DNA of 64,000 nt, taken from NCBI GenBank assembly GCA_041398905.1, contig JAWKTV010000018.1, forward strand, positions 1 to 64,000. Reading direction: 5' to 3'. The DNA is from JAWKTV01 sp041398905 (GTDB taxonomy: Bacteria; Planctomycetota; Planctomycetia; Planctomycetales; Planctomycetaceae). Positions 47,940 to 56,985 of this stretch are shown piece after piece. The first letter of the stretch is position 1. Each line of letters starts with the position of its first letter. The notes below the pieces were generated by a model that did no database searches, was not told where the DNA came from, and saw only the letters and a program-made list of their open reading frames with translations. The position numbers and the translations under genes are program-made.

Positions 47940-50900
47940 ATGATGCACAAGGGGTCTGCCATGTCTGCAAGTCACGCCAAAAACGGAACTCGCGCCGCGA
48001 TGACGATCGAACCGTACTTCTGTCCGGCGGATGTCAGCGACGTCTTCGCCACCGTCGAATGGGAATACCGCACCGCTCAGATCAAGGACGAGAACGGCGG
48101 GGTCCTCTTCGAGCAAACCGACTGTGAGATTCCGAAGTCGTGGTCGCCGCTCGCGACCAACGTCGTCGTGTCGAAGTACTTCTACGGCGAGCCTGGCACC
48201 CCCGAACGTGAACGCAGCGTCCAGCAGGTGATCCACCGCGTCGCCCGCACGATCGCCGACTGGGGTATCGAGGACGGCTACTTCGCCAGTCCGCAGGACG
48301 GCGAGACGTATTACCGCGAACTCGCGTGGCTGTGCCTGCATCAGCACGCCGCGTTCAACTCGCCGGTGTGGTTCAACGTGGGCCTCTTTCAGCAGTATGG
48401 CGTCCGCGGCTCGCAGGGCAACTATCGCTTCGACCCGAAGACGAAGGCGATTCATCGTCCGGAGACCCCCTACGAGTACCCGCAAGGTTCGGCCTGCTTC
48501 ATTCAGTCCGTCGAAGACAACATGGAGGACATCATGCGTCTCGCCACCAGCGAGGCGATGCTGTTCAAGTTCGGCTCGGGCACCGGGTCGGACCTCTCGA
48601 CCATTCGCTCCTCGAAGGAAAAGCTCTCAGGCGGCGGCATCCCGTCCGGACCGCTCTCCTTCATGCGGGTGTACGACCAGATCGCGGCCGTCGTGAAGTC
48701 CGGCGGCAAAACCCGCCGCGCCGCCAAGATGCAGTCCATCAAAGACTGGCATCCCGATGTCATGGACTTCATCCAGTGCAAGGCCAAGGAGGAACGCAAG
48801 GCCCGCACCCTCATCGAGTCCGGCGAGTACGACTCGAACTTCAATGGCGAGGCCTACTCGTCCATCATGTTCCAGAACGCCAACCTGTCGGTGCGCGTCA
48901 GCGATGAGTTCATGAAGGCGGCCGAGCAGGGCGGCGAGTGGACGACCCACTGGGTGACCGACCCCTCCAAAGCCGGACCCACCTACAAAGCCAAGGACAT
49001 GTTGCGCGAGATCGCCAAGGGAACCTGGTTCTGCGGCGACCCCGGCGTGCAGTACGAAACCACCATCAACAAGTGGCACACCTGCAAGAACTCCGGACGC
49101 ATCAATGCGTCCAATCCCTGCAGCGAGTACATGTTCCTCGACGACACCGCCTGCAACCTGTCGAGCATCAACCTCAAAAAGTGTCTCCGCGACGACGGCA
49201 CCTTCGACATCGAACGCTTCCGCCGCGCCTGCGCCATCATGATCACCGCGCAGGAGATCCTCGTCGATCACGCCAGCTATCCCACGCCGGCCATCGCTGA
49301 GAACTCGCACCTCTATCGTCCGCTCGGCCTCGGCTACGCCAACCTCGGCAGCCTGCTGATGACCATGGGCATCCCGTACGACAGTGATGCCGGTCGCGGC
49401 ATCTGCGGTGCCCTCACCGCCCTGCTCAACGGGCAGGGCTATCTCACCTCCAGTGAGATCGCCGCCAACATCGGACCCTTCGCCGGCTACCGCGAGAATG
49501 AACAACCGATGCTCGACGTGATGCAGATGCATCGCGACGCCGTCGAGAAAATCAACCCCGCCTGCCCCGGCTACCTCCGCGATGCCGCCCGCCAGGTTTG
49601 GAACGAGTGCCTGCAGTCCGGTCGTCGACACGGCTACCGCAACGCCCAGGCCACCGTCCTCGCGCCGACAGGCACCATCGCCTTCATGATGGACTGCGAC
49701 ACTACCGGCATCGAGCCGGACATCGCGCTCATCAAGTACAAGCAGCTCGCCGGTCGCGGCATGATGAAGATCGTCAACCGCACCGTCCCGCAGGCCCTCC
49801 GCACCCTCGGCTACGACGAGCCGCAGATCAAGGGAATCCTCGACTACATCGAAACCGAAGAGACCATCGAAGGCGCGCCCGAACTCGCCGACGAGCATCT
49901 CCCCGTCTTCGATTGCGCCTTCAAGGCCGCCAAGGGCACCCGCTCCATCCACTGGAAGGCCCACGTCGGCATGATGGCCGCCGCCCAGCCCTTCCTCTCC
50001 GGAGCCATCTCCAAAACCGTCAACATGCCCTCCGACTCCACCGTCGAGGACATCGAGGAAGCCTACGTCGAAGGCTGGAAGCTCGGCCTCAAGGCCCTCG
50101 CCATCTACCGCGACGGCTCCAAGCAGTCGCAGCCCCTCTCCACCAGCAAGGAAGGGGACCGTAAGCAGGGCAAGGGAACCGAAGCCGCCATCGCCGGACC
50201 GGTCCGCCGTCGCCTCCCCGACACCCGCCACTCCATGACCCACAAATTCTCCGTGGGCGGGCACGAAGGCTACGTCACCGTCGGCCTCTTCGAGGACGGC
50301 ACCCCCGGCGAACTCTTCATCACCATGGCGAAGGAAGGCTCCACCATCGGCGGACTCATGGACGTCATCGGCACCGAGACCTCGCTCGCCCTCCAGTACG
50401 GCGTCCCCCTCGAGGCATTGGTCGCCAAGTTCTCCCACGCCCGCTTCGAGCCCTCCGGCTGGACACCCAATCCAGACATCCCCATGGCCAAGTCGGTCGT
50501 CGACTACATCTTCCGCTTCCTCGGCATGACCTTCATCCCCGGCTACCGCGAGCAGTACGCACCCAAGCGGGATGACGCCAAGTCCGGCGAAGGGGCCGCG
50601 ACAACCGGGGGACCCTCACAAAACCCTAAGTCAGCCTCGTCCCAGGAAGGGACGGGGCCGGCCCAGCAGGAGGCCGCTCAGGTCGTCGAAAGGCTGCTCA
50701 AGCCCTACCAGAACGGCAACGGTCACAGCAATGGCCATAGTAATGGCCACAGCGCGAAACCCGGTACAGGCAAGGCCGGATCCGCGACGAGCCCCGGCAA
50801 CGGAGCCACCGCGACACTCACACAGCCCACCAACCGCCTGAACGAGTCCGCCCTGCTCACGCTGGACGCGAAGCCGGCGAGTCGGAGCGAACAGTTCGCC

Positions 50901-51008
50901 CACTTCCAGTCCGACGCCCCCGCCTGCGACAACTGCGGTGCGATCACAGTGAGAAACGGCAACTGCTACCTCTGCCACAACTGCGGCCAAAGTATGGGCT
51001 GCTCCTGA
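47940..51008 (+). CDS. nrdJ: Vitamin B12-dependent (class II) ribonucleotide reductase
   Basis: A 1022-residue adenosylcobalamin-dependent ribonucleotide reductase, acting without oxygen requirement. AFNSPVWFNVG and GSACFIQSVEDNMEDI hold the first redox Cys. NPCSEYMFLDDTACNLSSIN carries the thiyl Cys and Glu of the active site, and VLAPTGTIAFMMDCDTTGIE a late barrel strand. A TSCPD-like region (HKFSVGGHEGYVTVGLFEDG) and a Gly/Ser/His-rich linker (NGHSNGHSNGHS) precede the C-terminal zinc/redox ribbon CDNCGAITVRNGNCYLCHNC. This long C-terminal extension is typical of the NrdJ/NrdZ-like class II enzymes. AAGGA precedes the ATG; MSASH at 47961 is an alternative start. Confidence 0.96.
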   Translation: MMHKGSAMSASHAKNGTRAAMTIEPYFCPADVSDVFATVEWEYRTAQIKDENGGVLFEQTDCEIPKSWSPLATNVVVSKYFYGEPGTPERERSVQQVIHRVARTIADWGIEDGYFASPQDGETYYRELAWLCLHQHAAFNSPVWFNVGLFQQYGVRGSQGNYRFDPKTKAIHRPETPYEYPQGSACFIQSVEDNMEDIMRLATSEAMLFKFGSGTGSDLSTIRSSKEKLSGGGIPSGPLSFMRVYDQIAAVVKSGGKTRRAAKMQSIKDWHPDVMDFIQCKAKEERKARTLIESGEYDSNFNGEAYSSIMFQNANLSVRVSDEFMKAAEQGGEWTTHWVTDPSKAGPTYKAKDMLREIAKGTWFCGDPGVQYETTINKWHTCKNSGRINASNPCSEYMFLDDTACNLSSINLKKCLRDDGTFDIERFRRACAIMITAQEILVDHASYPTPAIAENSHLYRPLGLGYANLGSLLMTMGIPYDSDAGRGICGALTALLNGQGYLTSSEIAANIGPFAGYRENEQPMLDVMQMHRDAVEKINPACPGYLRDAARQVWNECLQSGRRHGYRNAQATVLAPTGTIAFMMDCDTTGIEPDIALIKYKQLAGRGMMKIVNRTVPQALRTLGYDEPQIKGILDYIETEETIEGAPELADEHLPVFDCAFKAAKGTRSIHWKAHVGMMAAAQPFLSGAISKTVNMPSDSTVEDIEEAYVEGWKLGLKALAIYRDGSKQSQPLSTSKEGDRKQGKGTEAAIAGPVRRRLPDTRHSMTHKFSVGGHEGYVTVGLFEDGTPGELFITMAKEGSTIGGLMDVIGTETSLALQYGVPLEALVAKFSHARFEPSGWTPNPDIPMAKSVVDYIFRFLGMTFIPGYREQYAPKRDDAKSGEGAATTGGPSQNPKSASSQEGTGPAQQEAAQVVERLLKPYQNGNGHSNGHSNGHSAKPGTGKAGSATSPGNGATATLTQPTNRLNESALLTLDAKPASRSEQFAHFQSDAPACDNCGAITVRNGNCYLCHNCGQSMGCS

Positions 51009-51150
51009 ACGTGGCGTATGCCGCCGGCCTGCAATCCAACGTGGTGTAGCGAACCACTGTGGCGTAGGCCGCCGGCCTGCGATCCAGCGTCGTGTAGCAA
51101 ACCAACCTGGAGTAGCGATCCACCGTGGCGTAGCCCACCGGCCTGCGCCA
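51009..51150. repeat. REP-like repeat cluster upstream of RAYT gene
   Basis: Degenerate units about 20-30 nt apart built on GTGGCGTAGGCCGCCGGCCT, with AGGCC/GGCCT arms. There are three good copies (51010-51031, 51060-51082, 51126-51148) and partial ones (GTGGTGTAGC, GTCGTGTAGC, GGAGTAGC) between. The same units recur after the transposase gene. Confidence 0.8.
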
Positions 51151-51201
51151 TTCTTTCACCCGTTCCGTTGTTCATTCTCACCAAATCTCGACGCCCCCGT
51201 C

Positions 51202-51864
51202 ATGCAGGAGAAGTTCTCCCGCCGTCGGCTCCCACATTGGGATCTCCCGGGCGCGACCTACTTCATTACCACCTGCCTCGCGGACAGCATCCCGGCTCAA
51301 GGTCAGCTCGAACTCGCTCGCCTCAGAAGCCAACTCCAGCGAACTGCGCGGCCGCCCAACATGGCCGCCCACGAGTGGGCGGCCCGCCGCTGGAAAAGCC
51401 TCTTCGTCCAGTTCGATGACTGGCTCGATCACCACCCCGCCTCGCGGCTGCTCGAGCACTCGTCCGCCGCTGACATCGTTGTCGAGTCGTTGAAGCACTT
51501 CGCTGGCCAGCGGTACGACTTGATCGCCTGGGTGGTGATGCCCTCCCACCTGCATTGGGTCTTTCGCCCCCGCGACGAATGGGTCGCCTCACTGGGTGAC
51601 GCCGTCAATCAGCGGCCACCCCGCCAGCGAATCCAATTCACCCTCAACACGCACACCGCGCTGGAGTGCAACCGGCTGCTGGGCCGGTCGGGCCGGTTCT
51701 GGCAATGGGAGTCCTACGACCACTGCGTGACCGACGAGGACGAATTGGAGCGAATCGTGGCGTACGTCCACGCCAACCCGGTGACGGCCGGCCTGGTGGA
51801 ACGCCCAGAATCCTACCGCTGGTCCTCCGCCGCCACTCACCTCGACCTGGAGCGCCACCCCTGA
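51202..51864 (+). CDS. REP-associated tyrosine transposase (RAYT)
   Basis: A 220-residue Y1/HUH single-strand transposase of the TnpA_REP type. LPHWDLPGATYFITTCLADS is the family opening, VVMPSHLHWVFRP contains the metal-binding HxH (His116, His118) and WQWESYDHCVTDEDELERIV the catalytic Tyr172 region, followed by VAYVHANPVTAGLV. RAYTs bind and move REP hairpins. Here matching repeats lie on both sides (51009-51150 and 51890-51987), the normal arrangement for a resident RAYT and its REP family. All catalytic residues look intact. Confidence 0.92.
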   Translation: MQEKFSRRRLPHWDLPGATYFITTCLADSIPAQGQLELARLRSQLQRTARPPNMAAHEWAARRWKSLFVQFDDWLDHHPASRLLEHSSAADIVVESLKHFAGQRYDLIAWVVMPSHLHWVFRPRDEWVASLGDAVNQRPPRQRIQFTLNTHTALECNRLLGRSGRFWQWESYDHCVTDEDELERIVAYVHANPVTAGLVERPESYRWSSAATHLDLERHP

Positions 51865-51889
51865 CGACCCGACAGGCCAGCGGCCTACC

Positions 51890-51987
51890 CCACGTCCCCG
51901 TGGCGTAGGCCGCCGGCCTGCGAATCAACGTGGTGTACGGCACCAACCTGCAAACCAACGAGGTGTAGCCCACCGGCCTGCGGACCC
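51890..51987. repeat. REP-like repeat cluster downstream of RAYT gene
   Basis: Three consecutive 30-nt units, starting GTGGCGTAGGCCGCCGGCCT (51900), GTGGTGTACGGCACCAACCT (51930) and GAGGTGTAGCCCACCGGCCT (51961). They continue the family seen upstream of the RAYT gene. Confidence 0.8.
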
Positions 51988-52249
51988 AACCACTCGACGA
52001 CCAATCACCCCACCCGGCAGCCAACGTGGCGAAGAGCCTCAAGGACGCAGTCCGCTACCACCGCCCCCCGGTGCGTGCCCACCATCTCCGCATGACGGCC
52101 CATCGCACCCATCACCCGAAGCCCCGCAGGGTAGACTCGCCCCACCAAAAGGGAGCAGTGACGTAGGTCCGGCTCCACCGGCCAATCGCACTCTGAACAC
52201 ACTTTTTGGCCGGTGGAACCGGCCCTGTATGGCTATCTTTCCCGCGCCC

Positions 52250-52678
52250 TCACCACGGTTGAGGTCGCATTGACAAATGGGGCGAATGGTTATGCCCGAA
52301 AGGTCGATTTGGGCTCGCCCAGAGAGCCCTTCCATCATCTGACTGGGCAGAATCTCCTACCCAAAACGGACCGATCGGCTTCGCAAAGTAGAATTCGGCA
52401 AAGACGTACATTGCGTTCGCGACCCCGCGCCGTCGATGGTCTTGATGAGTGAACGTGTTTTGAGCAGTGGGTGTGCTGTGCTCCGGACACCAGACGGTCG
52501 TGCTCGCAACGTGGCTTCCCTCGCGCTCAACGCGGATGTCAAGCATTCCGCAGTAGCCCTCTCTTTCGCGAAACCAGCCTGTGTAGCCTGCCGCTTCAAC
52601 TCTCCTAATCGAATCGATTTGATGCCTCTCCAGAAGCTCGGACCAACGCTGGAATTCGTTCATTCGATGGGACATCAT
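52250..52678 (-). CDS. GNAT-like acetyltransferase, hypothetical
   Basis: A 142-residue protein with some GNAT features. TFTHQDHRRRGVANAMYVFA resembles motif A (acetyl-CoA pyrophosphate loop, x-RRRGVA), with a preceding beta hairpin (REREGYCGMLDIRVEREGSH). The end (GPFWVGDSAQSDDGRALWAS) fits the later strand and Trp/helix of small uncharacterised acetyltransferase-like proteins. Substrate unknown. It lies in the accessory region downstream, on the same strand, of a membrane-anchored hypothetical gene. Double ATG at 52678/52675 or ATG 52660 may be the start. Confidence 0.6.
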   Translation of the reverse strand: MMSHRMNEFQRWSELLERHQIDSIRRVEAAGYTGWFREREGYCGMLDIRVEREGSHVASTTVWCPEHSTPTAQNTFTHQDHRRRGVANAMYVFAEFYFAKPIGPFWVGDSAQSDDGRALWASPNRPFGHNHSPHLSMRPQPW

Positions 52679-52896
52679 TCGAGGGGGACGGTCGAAGCCG
52701 GGTAGTAACTGTCTTGGAACTCAAGTGAATTGTGTGTTTTTAACGACGGCGGAGTCGCCCGGCAGTGCGGTTTCGTGAGCCACGACCGCTGCCGGAGGGT
52801 CTACGATGTCACGAGCGCCAGCCAACTGTGGCTCGTCATGCTGCCCTCTGTCACTGCGGAACCCGAGAAAGACGCAAGCAGGATTCAAGACGCTGA

Positions 52897-53683
52897 TTAT
52901 TCGGGTGGGCTCAAATCCACTGGACCGGCTGGACTCCCTCCCTCGGGATCTTCTGGGGGACCATCGGGGCCTGGTTTCCCGACCGGCGTGTACAATTGCC
53001 CGACGTGACTCGGTTCGCCAACGTACCGGCAGAGGCCAGGCGGGTATAGTCCTGTCCATGTGTACGTCGCCGTCATGCCATCGCGAGTACCAACTTCGAC
53101 ATCGATTCGCAGCAGCGGATCAGACTGATCCTCAGGAATCATCAGATGATACGGAATTCGGAGGTTCTGACCGCTATAGACGATGTCATTGCGCAGGTAG
53201 GTCTTCGATACCGCGTCGAGCTTTCTCCAGTGTTCCGAGTCCAGCTCGATGCAACCGACGAGCCCAATCAGTATGACTTCCTCAGAGTCGGCACCAATAA
53301 TCATTTCTGCTTCTTGGGCGGCTCGCTCGGGCAGAAAGTCCTCTTTCGCTACACGGCGTTTCGCCTCTCCCATTTCGAGCGGACTTGTGACGATCACGTC
53401 CCGTTTTGCGATGCGACGTAGACATTGAAGGTTACAAAATTGAGCTGGAACGACTGACGCCCCCGTTCGTAACCTCGACGTTGAGTGGCGATACCGCGTA
53501 CTCGATTGTGCCTGCACTGAGAAGTGAACAGCTCTCAGCGGACAGCTCCGCATGGACGACGGGAACAGGCTTCAACTGATCCTCTGCGACGGGCTTATGG
53601 ATGGTCTGATAGGAGAACACTCCGACGACAAGTGTGCCGAGGATGCAACAGGCGTTGAACCCGGCCACGATGAATGTCCCCAT
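52897..53683 (-). CDS. Membrane-anchored hypothetical protein, frameshifted
   Basis: The first frame (start 53683) encodes FIVAGFNACCILGTLVVGVF, an N-terminal membrane span, then AELSAESCSLLSAGTIEYAV and NVEVTNGG. The second frame (to stop 52897) continues ASVVPAQFCNLQCLRRIAKR, EMGEAKRRVAKEDFLPERAA, EVILIGLVGCIELDSEHWRK and ends in a Pro/Gly-rich tail. The junction is a run of five G at 53459-53463 (C on the + strand), where one base would restore a protein of about 260 residues. No family is recognised. The strand between looks like a beta-rich exported domain. Confidence 0.55.
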
Positions 53684-53868
53684 CTCGATCGGCTTTGCCT
53701 TCGACTCCCGAACTTGTCTTTTCCGCTACGTCTGACATTGAGTAGTCTCGCACGAGGTTGCGATGTGGCTTCCTTTCAGCTTATACGCAGCGTAAGGCAA
53801 GAAGGTTCACGAGAACACACCGAAACGGCACCCCGAGTCCCCCTGATTGGTGGGGTGACCACGACCGC

Positions 53869-53896
53869 AGTGCCGTAGGGTGGGTCGCGACCCACC
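53869..53896. repeat. Left inverted repeat and palindrome of second RAYT unit
   Basis: AGTGCCGTAGGGTGGGTCG (53869-53887) is the exact reverse complement of 54478-54496. The overlapping GGTGGGTCGCGACCCACC (53879-53896) is a perfect palindrome. Confidence 0.9.
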
Positions 53897-53919
53897 ATTT
53901 TCGGCGGTATCCTGCGGTT

Positions 53920-54468
53920 ATGAGCCGCTACCGACGCAACCGCGAGGGGTCGATCTACTTCTTCACCGTGGTGACGCATCGCCGTCGGCCGATTCTTACC
54001 ACCGACTTGGGGCGTCGTTGTCTGCGTGACGCGATTCGGGCCGTTCGAGTGGATCGTCCCTTTTTGATGCTCGGTGTCGTCCTGCTGCCGGATCACCTGC
54101 ACGCCATTTGGGAATTGCCCCGGGGTGATGGCGACTATTCGACACGCTGGCGAAGGATCAAGAGCCTGTTCACAAACGACTGGCTGGCGGCCGGCGGGAC
54201 CAGCATCGGCGTGACGCGCAGTCGTGCGGCTCAGGGAGAGCGAGGCGTCTGGCAGCGCCGCTTCTACGAGCACACCTGTCGAGATGATGATGACCTGAAA
54301 CGCTGTCTGGATTACCTGCACGTCAACCCACTGAAGCACGGTTTGGTGTCGCGAGTGATTGACTGGCCCTGGTCGTCCTTCCACCGCTATGTGCGACTCG
54401 GTGAGTACACACCTGAGTGGGGCCACGCCAACGTCTGGCACGGCGACGAGTTTTCACAATTCGAGTAA
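53920..54468 (+). CDS. REP-associated tyrosine transposase (RAYT), second type
   Basis: A 182-residue HUH transposase, only distantly like the one at 51.2 kb. It starts MSRYRRNREGSIYFFTVVTH, has LLPDHLHAIWELP (His59, His61 of HxH), RIKSLFTNDWL, and WQRRFYEHTCRDDDDLKRCL with catalytic Tyr116, ending DYLHVNPLKHGLV. The ATG at 53920 is chosen because the sequence upstream is the repeat itself. A perfect 19-bp inverted repeat brackets the gene, 33 bp before the start and 10 bp after the stop. All motifs are intact. Confidence 0.93.
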   Translation: MSRYRRNREGSIYFFTVVTHRRRPILTTDLGRRCLRDAIRAVRVDRPFLMLGVVLLPDHLHAIWELPRGDGDYSTRWRRIKSLFTNDWLAAGGTSIGVTRSRAAQGERGVWQRRFYEHTCRDDDDLKRCLDYLHVNPLKHGLVSRVIDWPWSSFHRYVRLGEYTPEWGHANVWHGDEFSQFE

Positions 54469-54477
54469 GCTAGGCCA

Positions 54478-54496
54478 CGACCCACCCTACGGCACT
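54478..54496. repeat. Right inverted repeat of second RAYT unit
   Basis: CGACCCACCCTACGGCACT, exact reverse complement of 53869-53887. Confidence 0.9.
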
Positions 54497-54588
54497 CCGC
54501 CCGGGGGTGAACGTCAACCCAGAAGCGCCCCGGACGCTTTGGAGCGGCCAGGTCGCGGGGTGCGTCGAGGTCGCTTACCCCCAATGAC

Positions 54589-55236
54589 CTATCGCAGCCC
54601 CCGGCCGAAAAGGTCTTCGGGGACCTGCGGCAGCACCCCTTGCTTCGCCATCTTGCGGCGGTACACCTCGAAGGCCAGCCGCACGTTTTCCCAGGTGCCG
54701 TAGCGTTCGCGGATTGTCAGCGGGTTGATCTTGCCCCCGAGTTGTTTGTGGCGGTGGTAGCGGGGCCGGACGCCGGTCCGTAGATAGACGGCGAACAGGT
54801 CTTTCAGGCAGTCGAGGTCGGAGTACTTCCGACGCGTCATCCGGGCTCGCGGCTCCAGACCGATCGACTCACGCAGGGCGCCCCAGGTGCCGAAGCGGGA
54901 CTGGATCAACCGACTCGTCACGCCCGACTCGCGACAGAATTCCCACTCGGTGAGGTTCTCCCCCTTCGCGGCCACGCACTCCCGTAGCTTGCGCACAACC
55001 TCCGCCTTGGTGATGCGGGTGCGATACCGTGGTGCCATCGGCGTCAGCCCCACTGCGACGCGCAAGTTCTTCCAGTTGCCGAACAGGTCGAAGATGAGGT
55101 GCTGGCTCCAGCCGGTCTCGCGGCGAAAGGCGGTCAGCGTCAGCGACTCCCCGTACTCCTCGGCCAATTCACGAGCGGCCGCAAGCACCGCCTGTCGACC
55201 GACGCACTGCAACGCACTCCCATTTCGTTGTGCCAT
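54589..55236 (-). CDS. Homing-endonuclease-associated repeat protein
   Basis: About 215 residues with at least three copies of the HNH-associated helix-turn-helix repeat: LTLTAFRRETGWSQHLIFDL + FGNWKNLRVAVGL, LTEWEFCRESGVTSRLIQSR + FGTWGALRESIGL, and PLTIRERYGTWENVRLAFEV. The F/Y-G-x-W-x2-LR pattern is the signature. There is no HNH or GIY-YIG nuclease motif, so it may be a DNA-binding protein only. ATG 55236 (MAQRNGSALQCVG) is taken. It lies between a RAYT unit and the cassette array. Confidence 0.75.
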   Translation of the reverse strand: MAQRNGSALQCVGRQAVLAAARELAEEYGESLTLTAFRRETGWSQHLIFDLFGNWKNLRVAVGLTPMAPRYRTRITKAEVVRKLRECVAAKGENLTEWEFCRESGVTSRLIQSRFGTWGALRESIGLEPRARMTRRKYSDLDCLKDLFAVYLRTGVRPRYHRHKQLGGKINPLTIRERYGTWENVRLAFEVYRRKMAKQGVLPQVPEDLFGRGLR

Positions 55237-55897
55237 CCCATCGCTCCGTAACAAGGTTCACCTTGATGGAACGACGTTGCGCAGCAAGCAGGGCGACTTA
55301 CCAGTTGTACGCCGCAAAAGAGTGAACTTCACTTGTCAATCGCCCGGACGCTCCCATTCACGCCCCAACCCCGGGTGCCCCAGGCTGAATGGGTCGCCGC
55401 GAATGCGGAGCAATCGGGGCGGCTTTGCCGCAAAGAGGTGTCAGGGTAGACTCACAGCAGCCATAAGCGTGCCCCTGCGGAGTTCGCGGCCCGCTGTGGG
55501 TCTGCTTCCGTTCAGGCTACGCCCTCACTCCAGCAGCCCCACAGCGACCTTACCCAACCCGTACTCTCATAACCCCTGGCACAGAAAATGGGGTCAGGTC
55601 AACCGGCCTTACGTCACTCGGATGCAGCTTGCTGTGAAACAGAATGAATCGTTTGACCCAGCCGACGCAGGCCTGCTCAGTGCGGTCGGCCAAGTGCTTC
55701 ACCCGGCACGCATTGGCCGCTTGATCGAGAAGCCGAGGCTCCCCCGGCTTGGAACCATAGGGGGTTGTGGATGCGTCTGGAGGCGGGTAGAATTCCGACG
55801 GTGAGGACCGCGGCATAGCACGGGTACCTTGTGCGGTGGAGCAAGAGAGTCCGAACAGCGCCTCGTCGCAACTCGTTTCTCAGATTGTCAAATCAAA
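55237..55897. other. Intergenic, scrap DNA before the cassette array
   Basis: About 660 bp. CGAATGCGGAGCAATCGGGG (55400) repeats the core of the hairpin at 2268-2306. No coding frame is supported. Confidence 0.45.
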
Positions 55898-55972
55898 GCC
55901 GACAAGTCCATACGACACCGCCGAAGTGCGGTAAAACTCTACCGCACTTCGGCGGTCGAATACCTGTTAGGC
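55898..55972 (+). other. attC-like site A
   Basis: GCCGAC (55898-55903) and GTTAGGC (55966-55972, a perfect GTTRRRY) bound a palindrome. A perfect 17-bp stem (55917-55933 with 55940-55956, loop AAACTC) lies inside, extended outward by CGA/TCG with a 2-nt bulge on the left. The left box lacks one A relative to GCCGAAC, so R'' is degenerate. It marks the 5' edge of the lipoprotein cassette. Confidence 0.55.
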
Positions 55973-56050
55973 TTTTCGGGGGTGCTTTGTTATTTTGTTC
56001 CGGTGATCAGTCTGGTCGGCGTCGGAGCCTTTCCTGGTTGGAGTAAATAC

Positions 56051-56841
56051 ATGACAAACAGCTTTGGTGTCTGTACGAATGCACCATCCATCCTGATTGC
56101 CCTCGCCGTTTCGGTCTCGCTGGTGGGGTGCTACTCCTACGAAGTGGTCGACGTGAGCAATGTAAAGACCGACGCGATCCACCAGGCCTACAGCGTCTTC
56201 TTCGACGGCGAATCCGGTCAAACGATGGTCGCCGCTGGATTTCGCGTTGGTGGGAGCACGGGATCTACTTTGGATCTGACCGGAAAGAGCTCGGTTGAAT
56301 GCAATGAACAACGGCTAGGCCAAGGTACGTTCATCGGCCGTTATTATGGCGCGCTTGATCCCGGGACACTCCGCCGAATGCAAGTTTGTGTTCACCGATG
56401 CGGAGGGAACTCGGTTTGTAAACACGATTCGTCTCGCGCGCCCGAGTTCGCCGACGATGCTCCCGAAACGCTCAGTCGCAGCGAACGCAATACATTGCGA
56501 TTCGAGGGACCACCAATCGGCGAGGGGGAACTCGTCGTATTGGAGGTCATTCCAGATGCGTTAGACAGGGCAGATGTCGAGTTGTTCCGAAAGGACCCTA
56601 CCAAATTTGTGGACAAGGCCCGGGAGCGTAGGAATCATGAACGGGAGTTGGCACGCACCACAAGCGTAGGCGCCACGAGCGTTGTGATTCCGCCCGAGGT
56701 TCTCAGCCGCATTGACAATGGCCCGATCAAGGTGCAATGGCGGCGAAGTAGCAGTCATGACTTGGAAAACGCCACACCAGCCGGCGGCGTCATGAGTGCC
56801 CATTACCAATCCACGCCGCGCAGATCGTGCTTGAAGACTGA
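56051..56841 (+). CDS. Cassette ORF1: hypothetical lipoprotein, frameshifted
   Basis: ATG 56051 after GGAG gives APSILIALAVSVSLVGCYSY, a lipoprotein signal with lipobox LVGC. The body (DVSNVKTDAIHQAYSVFFDG, LRFEGPPIGEGELVVLEVIP, DKARERRNHERELARTTSVG) has no recognised family. Between about 56365 and 56450 the better sequence is in the next frame (HSAECKFVFTDAEGTRFVNT), implying two compensating indels, and a further shift probably ends it at TGA 56839-56841 (HAAQIVLED). It occupies the first visible cassette, between attC-like sites A and B. Function unknown. Confidence 0.5.
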
Positions 56842-56888
56842 AGATGTGTGTTCCTGGATTGACCTTCCACCAATCAAGCGACGTGGAA

Positions 56889-56978
56889 GCCGAACCACGC
56901 GTTGCACGCGAGCGGGCGGCAGCGTCGAATTTGCAATCAACGTCAAACGCACCCGCCGCGTGAACTTTGGCGTTCGCT
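56889..56978 (+). other. attC-like site B
   Basis: R'' GCCGAAC (56889-56895) and R' GTTCGCT (56972-56978). L'' TTGCACGCGAGCGGG pairs with L' CCCGCCGCGTGAA when G and A of the left arm stay unpaired, as in integron attC sites. R'' is the reverse complement of site A's GTTAGGC except for one base. Confidence 0.7.
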
Positions 56979-56985
56979 GCAAGAA

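Noticed and set aside
48627..50438. 603-residue open frame opposite nrdJ
   Set aside because: Fully antisense to a well-matched ribonucleotide reductase; Val/Gly-rich shadow typical of high-GC codon use.
51009..51987. Repeats near 51 kb considered as a CRISPR array
   Set aside because: Units are degenerate, about 30 nt apart with no spacers of uniform length, and flank a RAYT; no cas genes are present.
52759..52795. Hairpin CCGGCAG...CTGCCGG considered as a minus-strand attC
   Set aside because: No paired AAC/GTT boxes on the minus strand and no boundary covariation with adjacent genes.
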